Positions 1-7,825 of a stretch of 64,000 nucleotides of DNA are shown piece by piece. A program made the translations under genes and the position numbers. Location: NCBI GenBank assembly GCA_032251435.1, contig JAVVEH010000003.1, forward strand, positions 99,356-163,355, given 5' to 3'. A model generated the notes under the pieces. It was not told the origin of the DNA, ran no database searches, and was given only the letters and a program-made list of their open reading frames with translations. Each line of letters opens with the position of its first letter. Position 1 is the first letter of the stretch. This DNA is from JAVVEH01 sp032251435 (GTDB taxonomy: Bacteria > Verrucomicrobiota > Lentisphaeria > Oligosphaerales > MVZH01).

Positions 1-121
1 CGCCTGTAGCGCTTGCAGTTTGCACGACTTCACGCAAACAATGCGGACAGGTGCAGGCGGGTCCGTGTTGAGCAGTCGAACATGGTTGCAAAATAAGTGA
101 CTTTGTCTCTTCCTGTTCGGA

Positions 122-141
122 GCGAGGTTTCCAAACCTCGC
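122..141. repeat. Perfect inverted repeat downstream of ffh
   Basis: GCGAGGTTT and AAACCTCGC are separated by two bases, so this can form a tight hairpin. It lies 100 bases beyond the ffh stop on the ffh-coding strand. No T-run follows on either strand, so a Rho-independent terminator is not supported. The rest of positions 1-240 shows no convincing gene. Confidence 0.5.
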
Positions 142-152
142 GCAATGGCTAC

Positions 153-190
153 GCCGCTCCTGACCGCAGGGGACTGCGGAATCCAAAAAA
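153..190 (+). repeat. Dispersed palindromic intergenic repeat, copy 1
   Basis: The core CCGCAG-GGGA-CTGCGG is a 6-bp stem with a 4-base loop, followed by GGAATCCA. A closely similar segment, with the same order GCCGCTC, hairpin, GGAATCCA and an A-rich end, lies at 22686-22725. Both copies are intergenic. The function is unknown; a REP-like element is the simplest reading. Confidence 0.5.
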
Positions 191-240
191 GAGCATGCGA
201 GGCGCGTAGATCACCGGATTCGTCAGAAGACGTTACCCAT

Positions 241-1683
241 TTAGCGGCGCTTCTTCTTCTTTTTCTTCTTCGGCTTAGTGAACCGGGCGCCTCTTTTAGG
301 TGCCCCGCCGCCCATTCCGGGCATTCCCATCCCGGGCATACCGGGCATGCCGCCGCCCATGCCGGGCATGCCGCCACCCTGCATGGCCTCCATCATCCCC
401 TGCATTTGGTCCATGTTGCCCATCATTTTTTTCATCATATTGAATTGCTGGACCAACTGATTGACTTGCTCCGCGTCCACGCCGCTGCCGCGGGCGATAC
501 GCGCGCACCGGGAGCTGGAAAGGGAATCCGGATTCTGGCGCTCGAACGGGGTCATGGAATGGATGATACCCTCAATGCGGGTGAATTGCTTTTCATCAAC
601 AGGTAATTGTTTAAGTTTCCCCATTCCCGGCAGCATATCGAGCAATGACAGCAGTCCGCCCATGCGCTTTAATTTTTTCAACTGGCCGAGAAAATCATCA
701 AAATCAAAGGTCTGCTTGCGCATTTTCTCTTCCAGGCGCTTGGCTTCCTCCTCCTCGAAGTGTTCCGAGGCTTTTTCCACCAAACTGACCACATCGCCCA
801 TGCCCAGGATCCGGGAAGCCATCCGCTCCGGATGAAAGGTCTGGAGATCATCCATCCCTTCACCCACCCCGATAAATTTGATTGGTTTCCCCGTGACCTG
901 GCGCATGGACAGCGCGGCGCCGCCACGGGCGTCCCCGTCCAGCTTGGTCAAGACAATGCCCGTCACCTCCAGCGCCTCATTAAAGTGTTCGGCCACCGAC
1001 ACCGCTTCCTGGCCCAGCGCGGCGTCCGCGACCAACAAGATTTCCGCCGGAAGCGTCCGTTTCCGCACATCGGCCAGTTGCTGAACCAGCACCTCGTCAA
1101 TCTGATGGCGGCCAGCCGTGTCAATGATCAAAACATCACTGCCATTGTCCTCCGCCGCCTGACGCGCCTTTCCCGCCAGCTTGGCCACGTCGGTTGATCC
1201 CCGGTCCAAAAACACGGGAATATCCAGTTGTTTGCCAAGGAACTCCAACTGGTCAATGGCCGCCGGGCGGTGCAGGTCACACGCCGCCACCATGACTTTT
1301 TTGCCATCTTTACCCAGCAAGCGCGCCAGTTTAGCCGTCGTCGTGGTTTTGCCGCTGCCGTGCAACCCCACCATCATGATGACCGCCGGCTTGCCGGTCA
1401 AAACCAGAGGCGCGTCCCCCTCACCCAACAAGGCCGCCAGCTCATCATTGACAATTTTGACCGCCTGCTGGCCGGGTTTGATGCTTTTGAGAACCTTTTC
1501 ACCCAGGCACTGCTCCTTGCACGTGGCGATGAAATTCTTCACCACGGTGTAATTCACATCCGCTTCCAGCAGCGCCCGGCGGACATCGCGCAAGGCGTCG
1601 GTGATATTTTTCTCGGAAAGCACCCCGCGGCCGCTGAGATTGCGGAAGGTGTCTTGGAGTCGGTCTGTCAGTCTGTCAAACAT
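241..1683 (-). CDS. ffh: Signal recognition particle protein Ffh (SRP54 GTPase)
   Basis: Ffh binds the SRP RNA and hydrophobic signal sequences and delivers ribosome-nascent-chain complexes to FtsY and SecYEG. The 480 residues show the N domain (about 1-90), the G domain (about 95-295) with P-loop GLHGSGKTTTT, DTAGRHQIDE and TKLDGDARGG, and a methionine-rich M domain containing SRCARIARGSG, the SRP-RNA-binding helix. The usual P-loop glutamine (GLQGSGKTT) is histidine here, and DTAGRLQ is DTAGRHQ. The C-terminus is a Met-Gly-Pro tail ending in a run of lysines. The ATG at 1683 matches the normal Ffh start. The gene stands apart from rpsP-trmD-rplS at 58.5-60.5 kb, with which it often clusters. 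Confidence 0.97.
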   Translation of the reverse strand: MFDRLTDRLQDTFRNLSGRGVLSEKNITDALRDVRRALLEADVNYTVVKNFIATCKEQCLGEKVLKSIKPGQQAVKIVNDELAALLGEGDAPLVLTGKPAVIMMVGLHGSGKTTTTAKLARLLGKDGKKVMVAACDLHRPAAIDQLEFLGKQLDIPVFLDRGSTDVAKLAGKARQAAEDNGSDVLIIDTAGRHQIDEVLVQQLADVRKRTLPAEILLVADAALGQEAVSVAEHFNEALEVTGIVLTKLDGDARGGAALSMRQVTGKPIKFIGVGEGMDDLQTFHPERMASRILGMGDVVSLVEKASEHFEEEEAKRLEEKMRKQTFDFDDFLGQLKKLKRMGGLLSLLDMLPGMGKLKQLPVDEKQFTRIEGIIHSMTPFERQNPDSLSSSRCARIARGSGVDAEQVNQLVQQFNMMKKMMGNMDQMQGMMEAMQGGGMPGMGGGMPGMPGMGMPGMGGGAPKRGARFTKPKKKKKKKRR

Positions 1684-1762
1684 ATAAATCTTTGTTCAGG
1701 GTTCTAAGTTCCGGCGTGAAAGCGTGACACGTGACCATTGAGCACTGATTCCGGAAAAGGAC

Positions 1763-2908
1763 TTACAGGATTCTGGCGCCTTCACCGGCCACACAGATCA
1801 TCGTCTGAGGATCTTTCCCCGTCAGATTCAGATAGGCGGCCGCCAGCCGTCGGGCGTATCGCTCGGCCTGGTCTTCTTCCACCAGATGCACACTGATGCC
1901 GCCGAAGCCGCCGCCACTTAACCGGGCGCCCAAAGCGCCCGGCAGAGATTTTCCAATGGCCACCAATTGGTCCAATTCAGGGCAACTGTTCTCAAAATTG
2001 ATCCGGGAACTGTCCTGCGACTCGAACATGAGCTTGCCAAACCCGGCGACATCACCGGCTTCCAGGCGCTTGATCCCCGCCCACACCCGCTCATCCTCGC
2101 CAACCACATGCTTCGCCCGCCGATAACTGATGATGTCCATCTGATCTTTATACGTGTCAAGTTGCTCCATGCTGACATCGCGCAAAGTTTTCACACCGGG
2201 AATCAGCCGGGCCAAAACCGCCGCGGCGTCCTCGCAACTGTCCCGCCGGTCATTGTACTCCGTTGTCAGGTCATGCTTCACCATACTGTTGGCGACCACC
2301 AGCGCGGTCCCCGCGGGCAAGGGAATATTCTCCACCGCCAGACTGCGGAAATCCGAATAGACCAGTTGGTTTTCCGCGCCTTTGATGGAGCTGAACTGAT
2401 CCAGCAATCCGGTGCGGGCGCCGACGCAGTTGTTTTCGCACGCCTGGCCAATTTTCGCCCACTCGACCCATGGCAGTTCGACCCCGGCCAGTTTTCCCAA
2501 GCCATAGGCGGTGGAAATCTCCAACGCGGCGGAACTGCTCATGCCGGCCGACATGGGAATGGAACTCAAAATCACCGCGTTGAACGCGGGGATGGTGATT
2601 CCCCGCCCTTGCATCTCAATAATCGTTCCTTTGATATAGTTCGCCCAGTCACCTTTGGTTAACGCCGTCAGGCTGTCAATATCAAACGACCGCTCGCTGC
2701 CGTCCCGCAAGTCCTTCACCACGCATGTCACCCCGTCCACCACGGACGCCGCGAAACTGGTGCCGAGATCGACCGCGCAACTAAGAACCACGCCCTCATT
2801 GTAATCCGTGTGGTTTCCCAAAATCTCCAGGCGGCCGGGGGCGTAGGCGACAACCTCCGGTTCCGATCCATATTGGTCAACATAGCCTTTTATCACGTCT
2901 TTCCGCAT
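1763..2908 (-). CDS. galK: Galactokinase (GHMP family)
   Basis: GalK phosphorylates alpha-D-galactose at C1 with ATP in the Leloir pathway. The 381 residues are normal length. The galactokinase signature reads GRLEILGNHTDYNEG near residues 26-40, in the GNHTD variant seen in many bacterial homologues rather than GEHTD. GHMP motif 2 (MSAGMSSSAALE) and the C-terminal glycine-rich motif (RLSGGGFGG) are present, as is LDQFSS, which holds the likely catalytic Asp. It lies downstream of and co-directional with no other sugar gene; no galT or galE is adjacent. The ATG at 2908 is preceded by a plausible AGGAG on the minus strand. A kinase for a related sugar remains possible. Confidence 0.9.
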   Translation of the reverse strand: MRKDVIKGYVDQYGSEPEVVAYAPGRLEILGNHTDYNEGVVLSCAVDLGTSFAASVVDGVTCVVKDLRDGSERSFDIDSLTALTKGDWANYIKGTIIEMQGRGITIPAFNAVILSSIPMSAGMSSSAALEISTAYGLGKLAGVELPWVEWAKIGQACENNCVGARTGLLDQFSSIKGAENQLVYSDFRSLAVENIPLPAGTALVVANSMVKHDLTTEYNDRRDSCEDAAAVLARLIPGVKTLRDVSMEQLDTYKDQMDIISYRRAKHVVGEDERVWAGIKRLEAGDVAGFGKLMFESQDSSRINFENSCPELDQLVAIGKSLPGALGARLSGGGFGGISVHLVEEDQAERYARRLAAAYLNLTGKDPQTMICVAGEGARIL

Positions 2909-3024
2909 TACAAACTCCTGTTTGGCGGGGGGGGGGACTGAGTTAATCCTGACGGGGTCAACTATAAACCGCCTTCCATTTTTTTCATCTTTAGAACCAC
3001 AGGTTCAGACAAAGATTTACACCA

Positions 3025-3066
3025 GTCACGTCTTCCACGCCTTCCACGCCTTCCACGCCTTCCACG
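3025..3066. repeat. 9-bp tandem repeat (TTCCACGCC), about 4 units
   Basis: Four consecutive TTCCACGCC units lie in the 277-base gap between the divergent galK and proB genes. The unit is nearly the same as that of the long array at 22727-22912 and the terminal array at 63938-64000. The rest of the gap has a G-run at about 2928 and no gene. Confidence 0.85.
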
Positions 3067-3185
3067 CGTCGCCGCGGGCGGGCGGCGCGGCGATTGTTTC
3101 ATTCCGGAGCGGGAGTATATTACGCGTTCAGCACATCCATAGAAGCGAGTCGTTTTAACCCTCTCCAGCAAAGTTTCCAGAGCGC

Positions 3186-4337
3186 ATGTCAATTTTTTTC
3201 AAGGACACCGGTCAACGGAGTAGAATTTTAACAGGGATCCGCCGTATTGTCATCAAAGTCGGCACCCGCTTGATCACGGGCGTGGAGGGCGTGTCCAAGG
3301 CGGACCGCCTCTGCCAGTTGATTGCCGAGGTTGACCTGCTCAGAAAGCGGGGTCTGGAGGTGATCGTGGTCACCTCCGGCGCGATCGGCGCGGGCATTGT
3401 CGTTCTGGGAACGCCCAAACGTCCCCAGTCTCTTTCACAACTGCAAGCCCACGCGGCCGTCGGCCAATGCCAATTGATGTATCTCTACGAGAAAGCCTGT
3501 GTTGAACACGGCTTTCATTGCGCGCAGATGCTGTTGGCCGCGGATGATGTTCAACACCGCGAACGGCACTTGAACATCCGTTCCTGTCTCGACGCCTTGC
3601 TGGCCAACGGCGTGTTGCCAGTCATTAACGAAAACGATTCGGTCAGCGTGGATGAAATTCGGTTCGGGGACAACGATGTGCTGGCGGCGCTGGTGGGAAC
3701 GATCGCGAAAGCGGATTTAACCATCCTGCTGACCAATGTGGATGGCCTGAAAGAGCATGTTGACGGGCGGCTCGGGCGCCGGTACTCCGTGATTGAGGCG
3801 CTGGACGAACGCACGCGGAGCATGGCTAAAGACACCGCCGACAGCGCCTTTTCCGTGGGTGGCATGGCCACAAAACTCAAAGCCGCGGAAACCGTCACCC
3901 GGGCGGGCGAGCATATGTGGATCGCCGATGGACGGGACTTTTCGGTTTTACGCGGTATTTTAGGCGGTGAAGACATCGGCACCCTGTTCACAGCCTTGAC
4001 GGATGACCGCATGCCCGGCCAAAAACGCTACCTGGCCTTTTTCTCCGAGCCAACCGGCGACATCTTCGTCGATATGGGCGCGGCGCGGGCGCTTCAAAAT
4101 CAGGGGCGAAGTCTTCTGCCCAGTGGCATTCTAAGTGTGGAAGGGAACTTTCACCGGGGCGACACAGTGCGAATTAAAAGCGATGCGAATGGCGATGTGA
4201 TCGCCAAGGGCCTGAGCAACTACGATGCCGAAGATGTCCGGGCGATTCAAGGACGGAACACGTCAGAGATCAGCGGTATTCTGGGCCGCGAAGGATGCGA
4301 CCCGGTTGTGCACCGGAATTATCTGGTCCTGACTTGA
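3186..4337 (+). CDS. proB: Glutamate 5-kinase with PUA domain
   Basis: ProB phosphorylates L-glutamate to gamma-glutamyl phosphate, the first step of proline synthesis. The 383 residues hold an N-terminal amino-acid kinase domain (VIKVGTRLIT near residue 20, TSGAIGAG near 63, INENDSVS near 148, FSVGGMATKLKAA near 222) and a C-terminal PUA domain from about 285. This is the two-domain form. ProA starts 21 bases downstream, so the two are probably co-transcribed, with tlyA as third gene. The ATG at 3186 gives the expected N-terminus with a short extension. Active-site motifs look intact, unlike those of the neighbouring ProA. Confidence 0.95.
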   Translation: MSIFFKDTGQRSRILTGIRRIVIKVGTRLITGVEGVSKADRLCQLIAEVDLLRKRGLEVIVVTSGAIGAGIVVLGTPKRPQSLSQLQAHAAVGQCQLMYLYEKACVEHGFHCAQMLLAADDVQHRERHLNIRSCLDALLANGVLPVINENDSVSVDEIRFGDNDVLAALVGTIAKADLTILLTNVDGLKEHVDGRLGRRYSVIEALDERTRSMAKDTADSAFSVGGMATKLKAAETVTRAGEHMWIADGRDFSVLRGILGGEDIGTLFTALTDDRMPGQKRYLAFFSEPTGDIFVDMGAARALQNQGRSLLPSGILSVEGNFHRGDTVRIKSDANGDVIAKGLSNYDAEDVRAIQGRNTSEISGILGREGCDPVVHRNYLVLT

Positions 4338-4358
4338 CCAACACATGAGGATTCGAGC

Positions 4359-5612
4359 ATGAATAATCTGTTTCCGGAACTGACGCGGATGGGAGAAGCC
4401 GCCCGCGCCGCCGCTCGATGCCTCCGCCGCATGCAGACACCCCAAAAAAATCGGTGTATTGAGGCTTTGGCGGACGTGGTGATGACCCGCCAGGACTCCA
4501 TTATTGAGGCCACTCGGTGGGATTTGCAACAAACGCTGAACAGTAATTTATTCCATGAAAGTGAAGGCGTTCAGGCCGCCACACCGCACACCCTGGAAAA
4601 AACGGTCAAAGTGCTCCGGAACCTGGCCGGGCAACCGGATCCGGTCGGCCGGGTGGACTCCACATGGATCCGCCCCAATGGTCTGGCGATAAAAAAAATC
4701 CGCGAGCCCATCGGCGTGATCGGAGTCGCCTTTCATGGCAACATGGATTCCATTCTCACCTCCGCGGCCTTGTGCGTTAAATCCAACAACGCGGCGTTAC
4801 TTTGCACCGACAACCACTGGCGGCGCACCAACCGGGTTCTCGGAGAGATCCTCAAACAGGTTTTCACCGACAGTGATTTCCCCGAAGACACGGTTCAAAT
4901 TTTCACCTCGTCAAGTCCTGAGTCGTATAAGGCTTTTTTATTGTTGGATGAGTATATCGATCTGCTGATTCCAAAAGGAGATCCCGCCTTTATCGCCCAA
5001 GTCAAAGGATTGTCCCGGATTCCGATTCTGGTTTCCAGCCGCGGCGTGTGTCACATTTATGTGGATAAAGAAGCGGACTTGGACATGGCGCTGGCGATTA
5101 TTGATGACGCCCGCAAAACGACCGCGGAAAATTCCGCGGACACCGTTTTGATTCACGCGGAGGCCGCGGATCTGTTTTTACCTATTTTGGGCGCCTGGGC
5201 CGAGGAGTCATCCGTGACGCTTTTAGGCGATCCGGCGGTCACCGGCGCGCTGCCATCCGCCCGCCCCGCCTCCGCCTCCGATTGGCAGCGGGAACATCCC
5301 CCGCATGAACTAGCTGTGAAAATCGTGGAGCACTCGCGGGAAGCGGTCGCCCACATCGGCCAATATGGGGCGGGTCACAGCGACGCGATTATCACTCAAT
5401 CCAAGCAACGCGCCCATTTTTTCTGCGCGGCCGTGGATTCGGCGGCGGTCTATGTCAACGCCTCAACCCGTTTCACGCACGCCTGCCACTTCGGCATGGG
5501 CCCGCAGATTGTGGTTGGCACAGGGCATTTCCATGCCCGCGGCCCGATCGGTGTTGAAGAGTTAACCACGTATAAATTTGTCATCGAAGGAAAAGGGCAG
5601 ATCCGGGAATGA
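4359..5612 (+). CDS. proA: Gamma-glutamyl phosphate reductase homologue lacking the usual catalytic Cys
   Basis: By family this is glutamate-5-semialdehyde dehydrogenase (ProA), which reduces gamma-glutamyl phosphate with NADPH. The 417 residues align over their whole length: REPIGVIGV near 115, LIPKGDPAFI near 203, GVCHIYVDKEADLDMAL near 229, and a C-terminus with VDSAAVYVNASTRFT and ARGPIGVEELTTYK. Where ProA carries the nucleophile in a VCNAxET-type motif, this protein reads TTAENSADT (residues 254-262), with no cysteine nearby. The ILRGGSEA region of ProA is replaced by LLCTDNHW. It may be inactive, altered in chemistry, or repurposed. It overlaps tlyA by four bases (ATGA). Confidence 0.85.
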   Translation: MNNLFPELTRMGEAARAAARCLRRMQTPQKNRCIEALADVVMTRQDSIIEATRWDLQQTLNSNLFHESEGVQAATPHTLEKTVKVLRNLAGQPDPVGRVDSTWIRPNGLAIKKIREPIGVIGVAFHGNMDSILTSAALCVKSNNAALLCTDNHWRRTNRVLGEILKQVFTDSDFPEDTVQIFTSSSPESYKAFLLLDEYIDLLIPKGDPAFIAQVKGLSRIPILVSSRGVCHIYVDKEADLDMALAIIDDARKTTAENSADTVLIHAEAADLFLPILGAWAEESSVTLLGDPAVTGALPSARPASASDWQREHPPHELAVKIVEHSREAVAHIGQYGAGHSDAIITQSKQRAHFFCAAVDSAAVYVNASTRFTHACHFGMGPQIVVGTGHFHARGPIGVEELTTYKFVIEGKGQIRE

Positions 5613-6373
5613 CCGCCCGTCCATCCATGCCGCGGAAATTCCGCGCCGACATGTTACTGCTAAAAAAAGGGTTCTGCGAAAGCCGCGGGCAGGCGGCGAA
5701 GCTGATTCTAGCCGGGCAAGTGCGGATCGGGGCTGATCATGTCATCAAAAAAACCAGTGACATGGTGGCTGAAGACGCGGATGTGCGTGTCATTTCCCCC
5801 TATCCCTATGTCAGCCGGGGAGCGGAAAAACTCCTGGGCGGTCTAACGGCCTTCCCGTGGGATGTGACAGACAAAACCGCGCTTGACATTGGGGCCTCAA
5901 CGGGGGGATTCACGGATTTGCTCCTCCAGCGCGGAGCCCGCCAAGTGTACGCGGTGGATGTGGGCTATGGACAGTTGCACGCCAAACTCCGCCAGGATCC
6001 CCGGGTCATCTCCCTGGAACGAACCAACGCCCGTCATCTCACGGCGGCATTAATCCCGGTGAACATTGATTTACTGGTGGGGGACGTGTCGTTTATTTCC
6101 TTGACCAAGGTTCTTCCCCCCTGCGCTCCCTTTTTAGCGGAGAACGCGCGCGTTTACATCCTGGTCAAACCCCAATTTGAAGCCCGGCGGGAAGATGTCG
6201 GCAAAGGCGGTGTCGTGCGGGATCCGGCTGTCCGGCAAGCCTGCGTGGACAAAATCGTCGCCTTCGCCCGGGACAGGCTGAGCTGGGCACTGATTGGCGT
6301 GACCCCCTCGCCCATCACGGGCCCCAAAGGCAACCAGGAAACCATCGCGGTCTTCGCGAACCATCCCGTTTAG
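5609..6373 (+). CDS. tlyA: TlyA-family rRNA 2'-O-methyltransferase (S4 + FtsJ domains)
   Basis: TlyA-family proteins methylate 16S and 23S rRNA at cytidine 2'-OH and are often labelled hemolysin A. The 254 residues begin with an S4 RNA-binding domain (about 10-70) followed by an FtsJ-type SAM methyltransferase with the motif LDIGASTGGFTDLLL near residue 90 and VDVGYGQLHAKLR. The ATG overlaps the proA stop as ATGA, so translation is likely coupled. A second in-frame ATG lies six codons in. It converges with the M18 peptidase, overlapping it by four bases at the 3' ends. Confidence 0.92.
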   Translation: MTARPSMPRKFRADMLLLKKGFCESRGQAAKLILAGQVRIGADHVIKKTSDMVAEDADVRVISPYPYVSRGAEKLLGGLTAFPWDVTDKTALDIGASTGGFTDLLLQRGARQVYAVDVGYGQLHAKLRQDPRVISLERTNARHLTAALIPVNIDLLVGDVSFISLTKVLPPCAPFLAENARVYILVKPQFEARREDVGKGGVVRDPAVRQACVDKIVAFARDRLSWALIGVTPSPITGPKGNQETIAVFANHPV

Positions 6374-7806
6374 CGGGACAGAAACGCCTTATAGCCCTTA
6401 TACATCATATACGTGTCCAGCTTGGCGGCCACTTCCCAAGGAGCGTGCATACTGAGCAACGGCACACCGCAGTCCAGCACATCCATACCGTACTTGGCCA
6501 AAAAGATGGCGATGGTGCCGCCGCCGCCCTGGTCCACCTTCCCCAATTCCCCCACTTGCCAGACCACGCCGGCGCCGGTGAAGAGGCGGCGAATCTCAGC
6601 CATGAACTCAGCGGACGCGTCGCTGGCGCCGCTCTTTCCCCTGGAACCAGTGTACTTGGTCAACGACACCCCGTGATTGATCTTCGGCATATTTCCATTG
6701 GGTGAACTGACATCACCATAATTGGGATCATGCGCGGCGCAGACATCGGCGGACAGCATCCGCGAGCGTTCCAACGACCGCCGCAGGGCGATCCCGGAAT
6801 AGCCGGCCGTGCGGGCCAACAATTCCGCCACCGTGTTTTCAAAGAAGGTTGACTGCATGCCCGTGGCTCCCACTGAGCCGATTTCCTCTTTGTCACAGAG
6901 CAACACAACCGCGGTTTTCGCAGGTGTTTTTTTCATATCCAGCAAGGCTTTCAGTCCCGCGTAAGAGCAAATCCGGTCGTCATGGCCATAGCCGAGCATC
7001 AACGACCGGTCGAAGCCGACATCCCGGGGTTTCCCCGCCGGCACAATTTCCAGTTCGGCGCTGACGAAATCTTCTTCGACAATACCATATTCTTGATTTA
7101 AAAGCGTCAGGATATTCGCCTTGACACCCTGTTTAACATCCTTGTCAGCGATCGGCTGACTGCCCAGCAGGACATTCAAGCCTTCCCCGCTGATGCCCTC
7201 GGCCAATGTTTTTTTCGCCTGGTCCTTGGCCAGATGCGGCAACAGGTCGGAAATGACAAAGACCGGATCGGTTTCTTTCTCGCCAATCGACACCGTGATC
7301 TTTGAACCATCCTCCTTCATAAACACGCCGTGAATGGCCAGCGGCATGGCGACCCAATGATAGTTCCGGACACCGCCATAATAATGCGTGTCCAGCCACA
7401 CCATCTCATCATCTTCATACAGTGGACTGGGTTTGTTATCCAAACGGGGAGCGTCGATATGGCCACCGACGATGCCCATGCCCTGTTCCAGCGGCTCGAC
7501 ACCGATGTGAGCCAGCAGCAACGTTTTCCCGCGGCAGCTGCGGAACACCTTGTCCCCGGGCTTCAGCGCGCCGGCTTCCGCCGCGACATCATCCATATCC
7601 CGGAAGCCGGCGTCCAGAGCCATTTGCCGGGCGCGGTCGTGGGCTTCCCGTTCCGTTTTGGACACCCCTAAAAACTCAAGATAATCCCGACAGTACGCCG
7701 TGATTTTTTTTTGCTCGCTTTGGGTCAGCCCATGGTACCCGTTTTCACGTTTCCAGAGAAATTTCTCGTGGGCCTTCTTGTCATTTTTTTTTCCAGCCAT
7801 CATCAT
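6370..7806 (-). CDS. M18-family aminopeptidase
   Basis: M18 metallopeptidases are cytoplasmic, cobalt/zinc-dependent enzymes that remove N-terminal residues, often acidic ones. The 478 residues show GGHIDAPRLD near 132 (first metal His and following Asp region), LCDKEEIGS near 305 (the catalytic Glu region) and SMHAPWE near the C-terminus (last metal His). The length fits the larger aspartyl-aminopeptidase branch. Three consecutive ATG codons start the frame behind AAGGATGA; any of them could be used, and the second or third has better spacing. rseP ends just upstream on the same strand (19 bases), which suggests co-transcription. Confidence 0.9.
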   Translation of the reverse strand: MMMAGKKNDKKAHEKFLWKRENGYHGLTQSEQKKITAYCRDYLEFLGVSKTEREAHDRARQMALDAGFRDMDDVAAEAGALKPGDKVFRSCRGKTLLLAHIGVEPLEQGMGIVGGHIDAPRLDNKPSPLYEDDEMVWLDTHYYGGVRNYHWVAMPLAIHGVFMKEDGSKITVSIGEKETDPVFVISDLLPHLAKDQAKKTLAEGISGEGLNVLLGSQPIADKDVKQGVKANILTLLNQEYGIVEEDFVSAELEIVPAGKPRDVGFDRSLMLGYGHDDRICSYAGLKALLDMKKTPAKTAVVLLCDKEEIGSVGATGMQSTFFENTVAELLARTAGYSGIALRRSLERSRMLSADVCAAHDPNYGDVSSPNGNMPKINHGVSLTKYTGSRGKSGASDASAEFMAEIRRLFTGAGVVWQVGELGKVDQGGGGTIAIFLAKYGMDVLDCGVPLLSMHAPWEVAAKLDTYMMYKGYKAFLSR

Positions 7807-7825
7807 TCATCCTTAATCGGAAACA

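Noticed and set aside
122..141. Terminator of ffh
   Set aside because: The hairpin is perfect but no T-run follows on the ffh strand.
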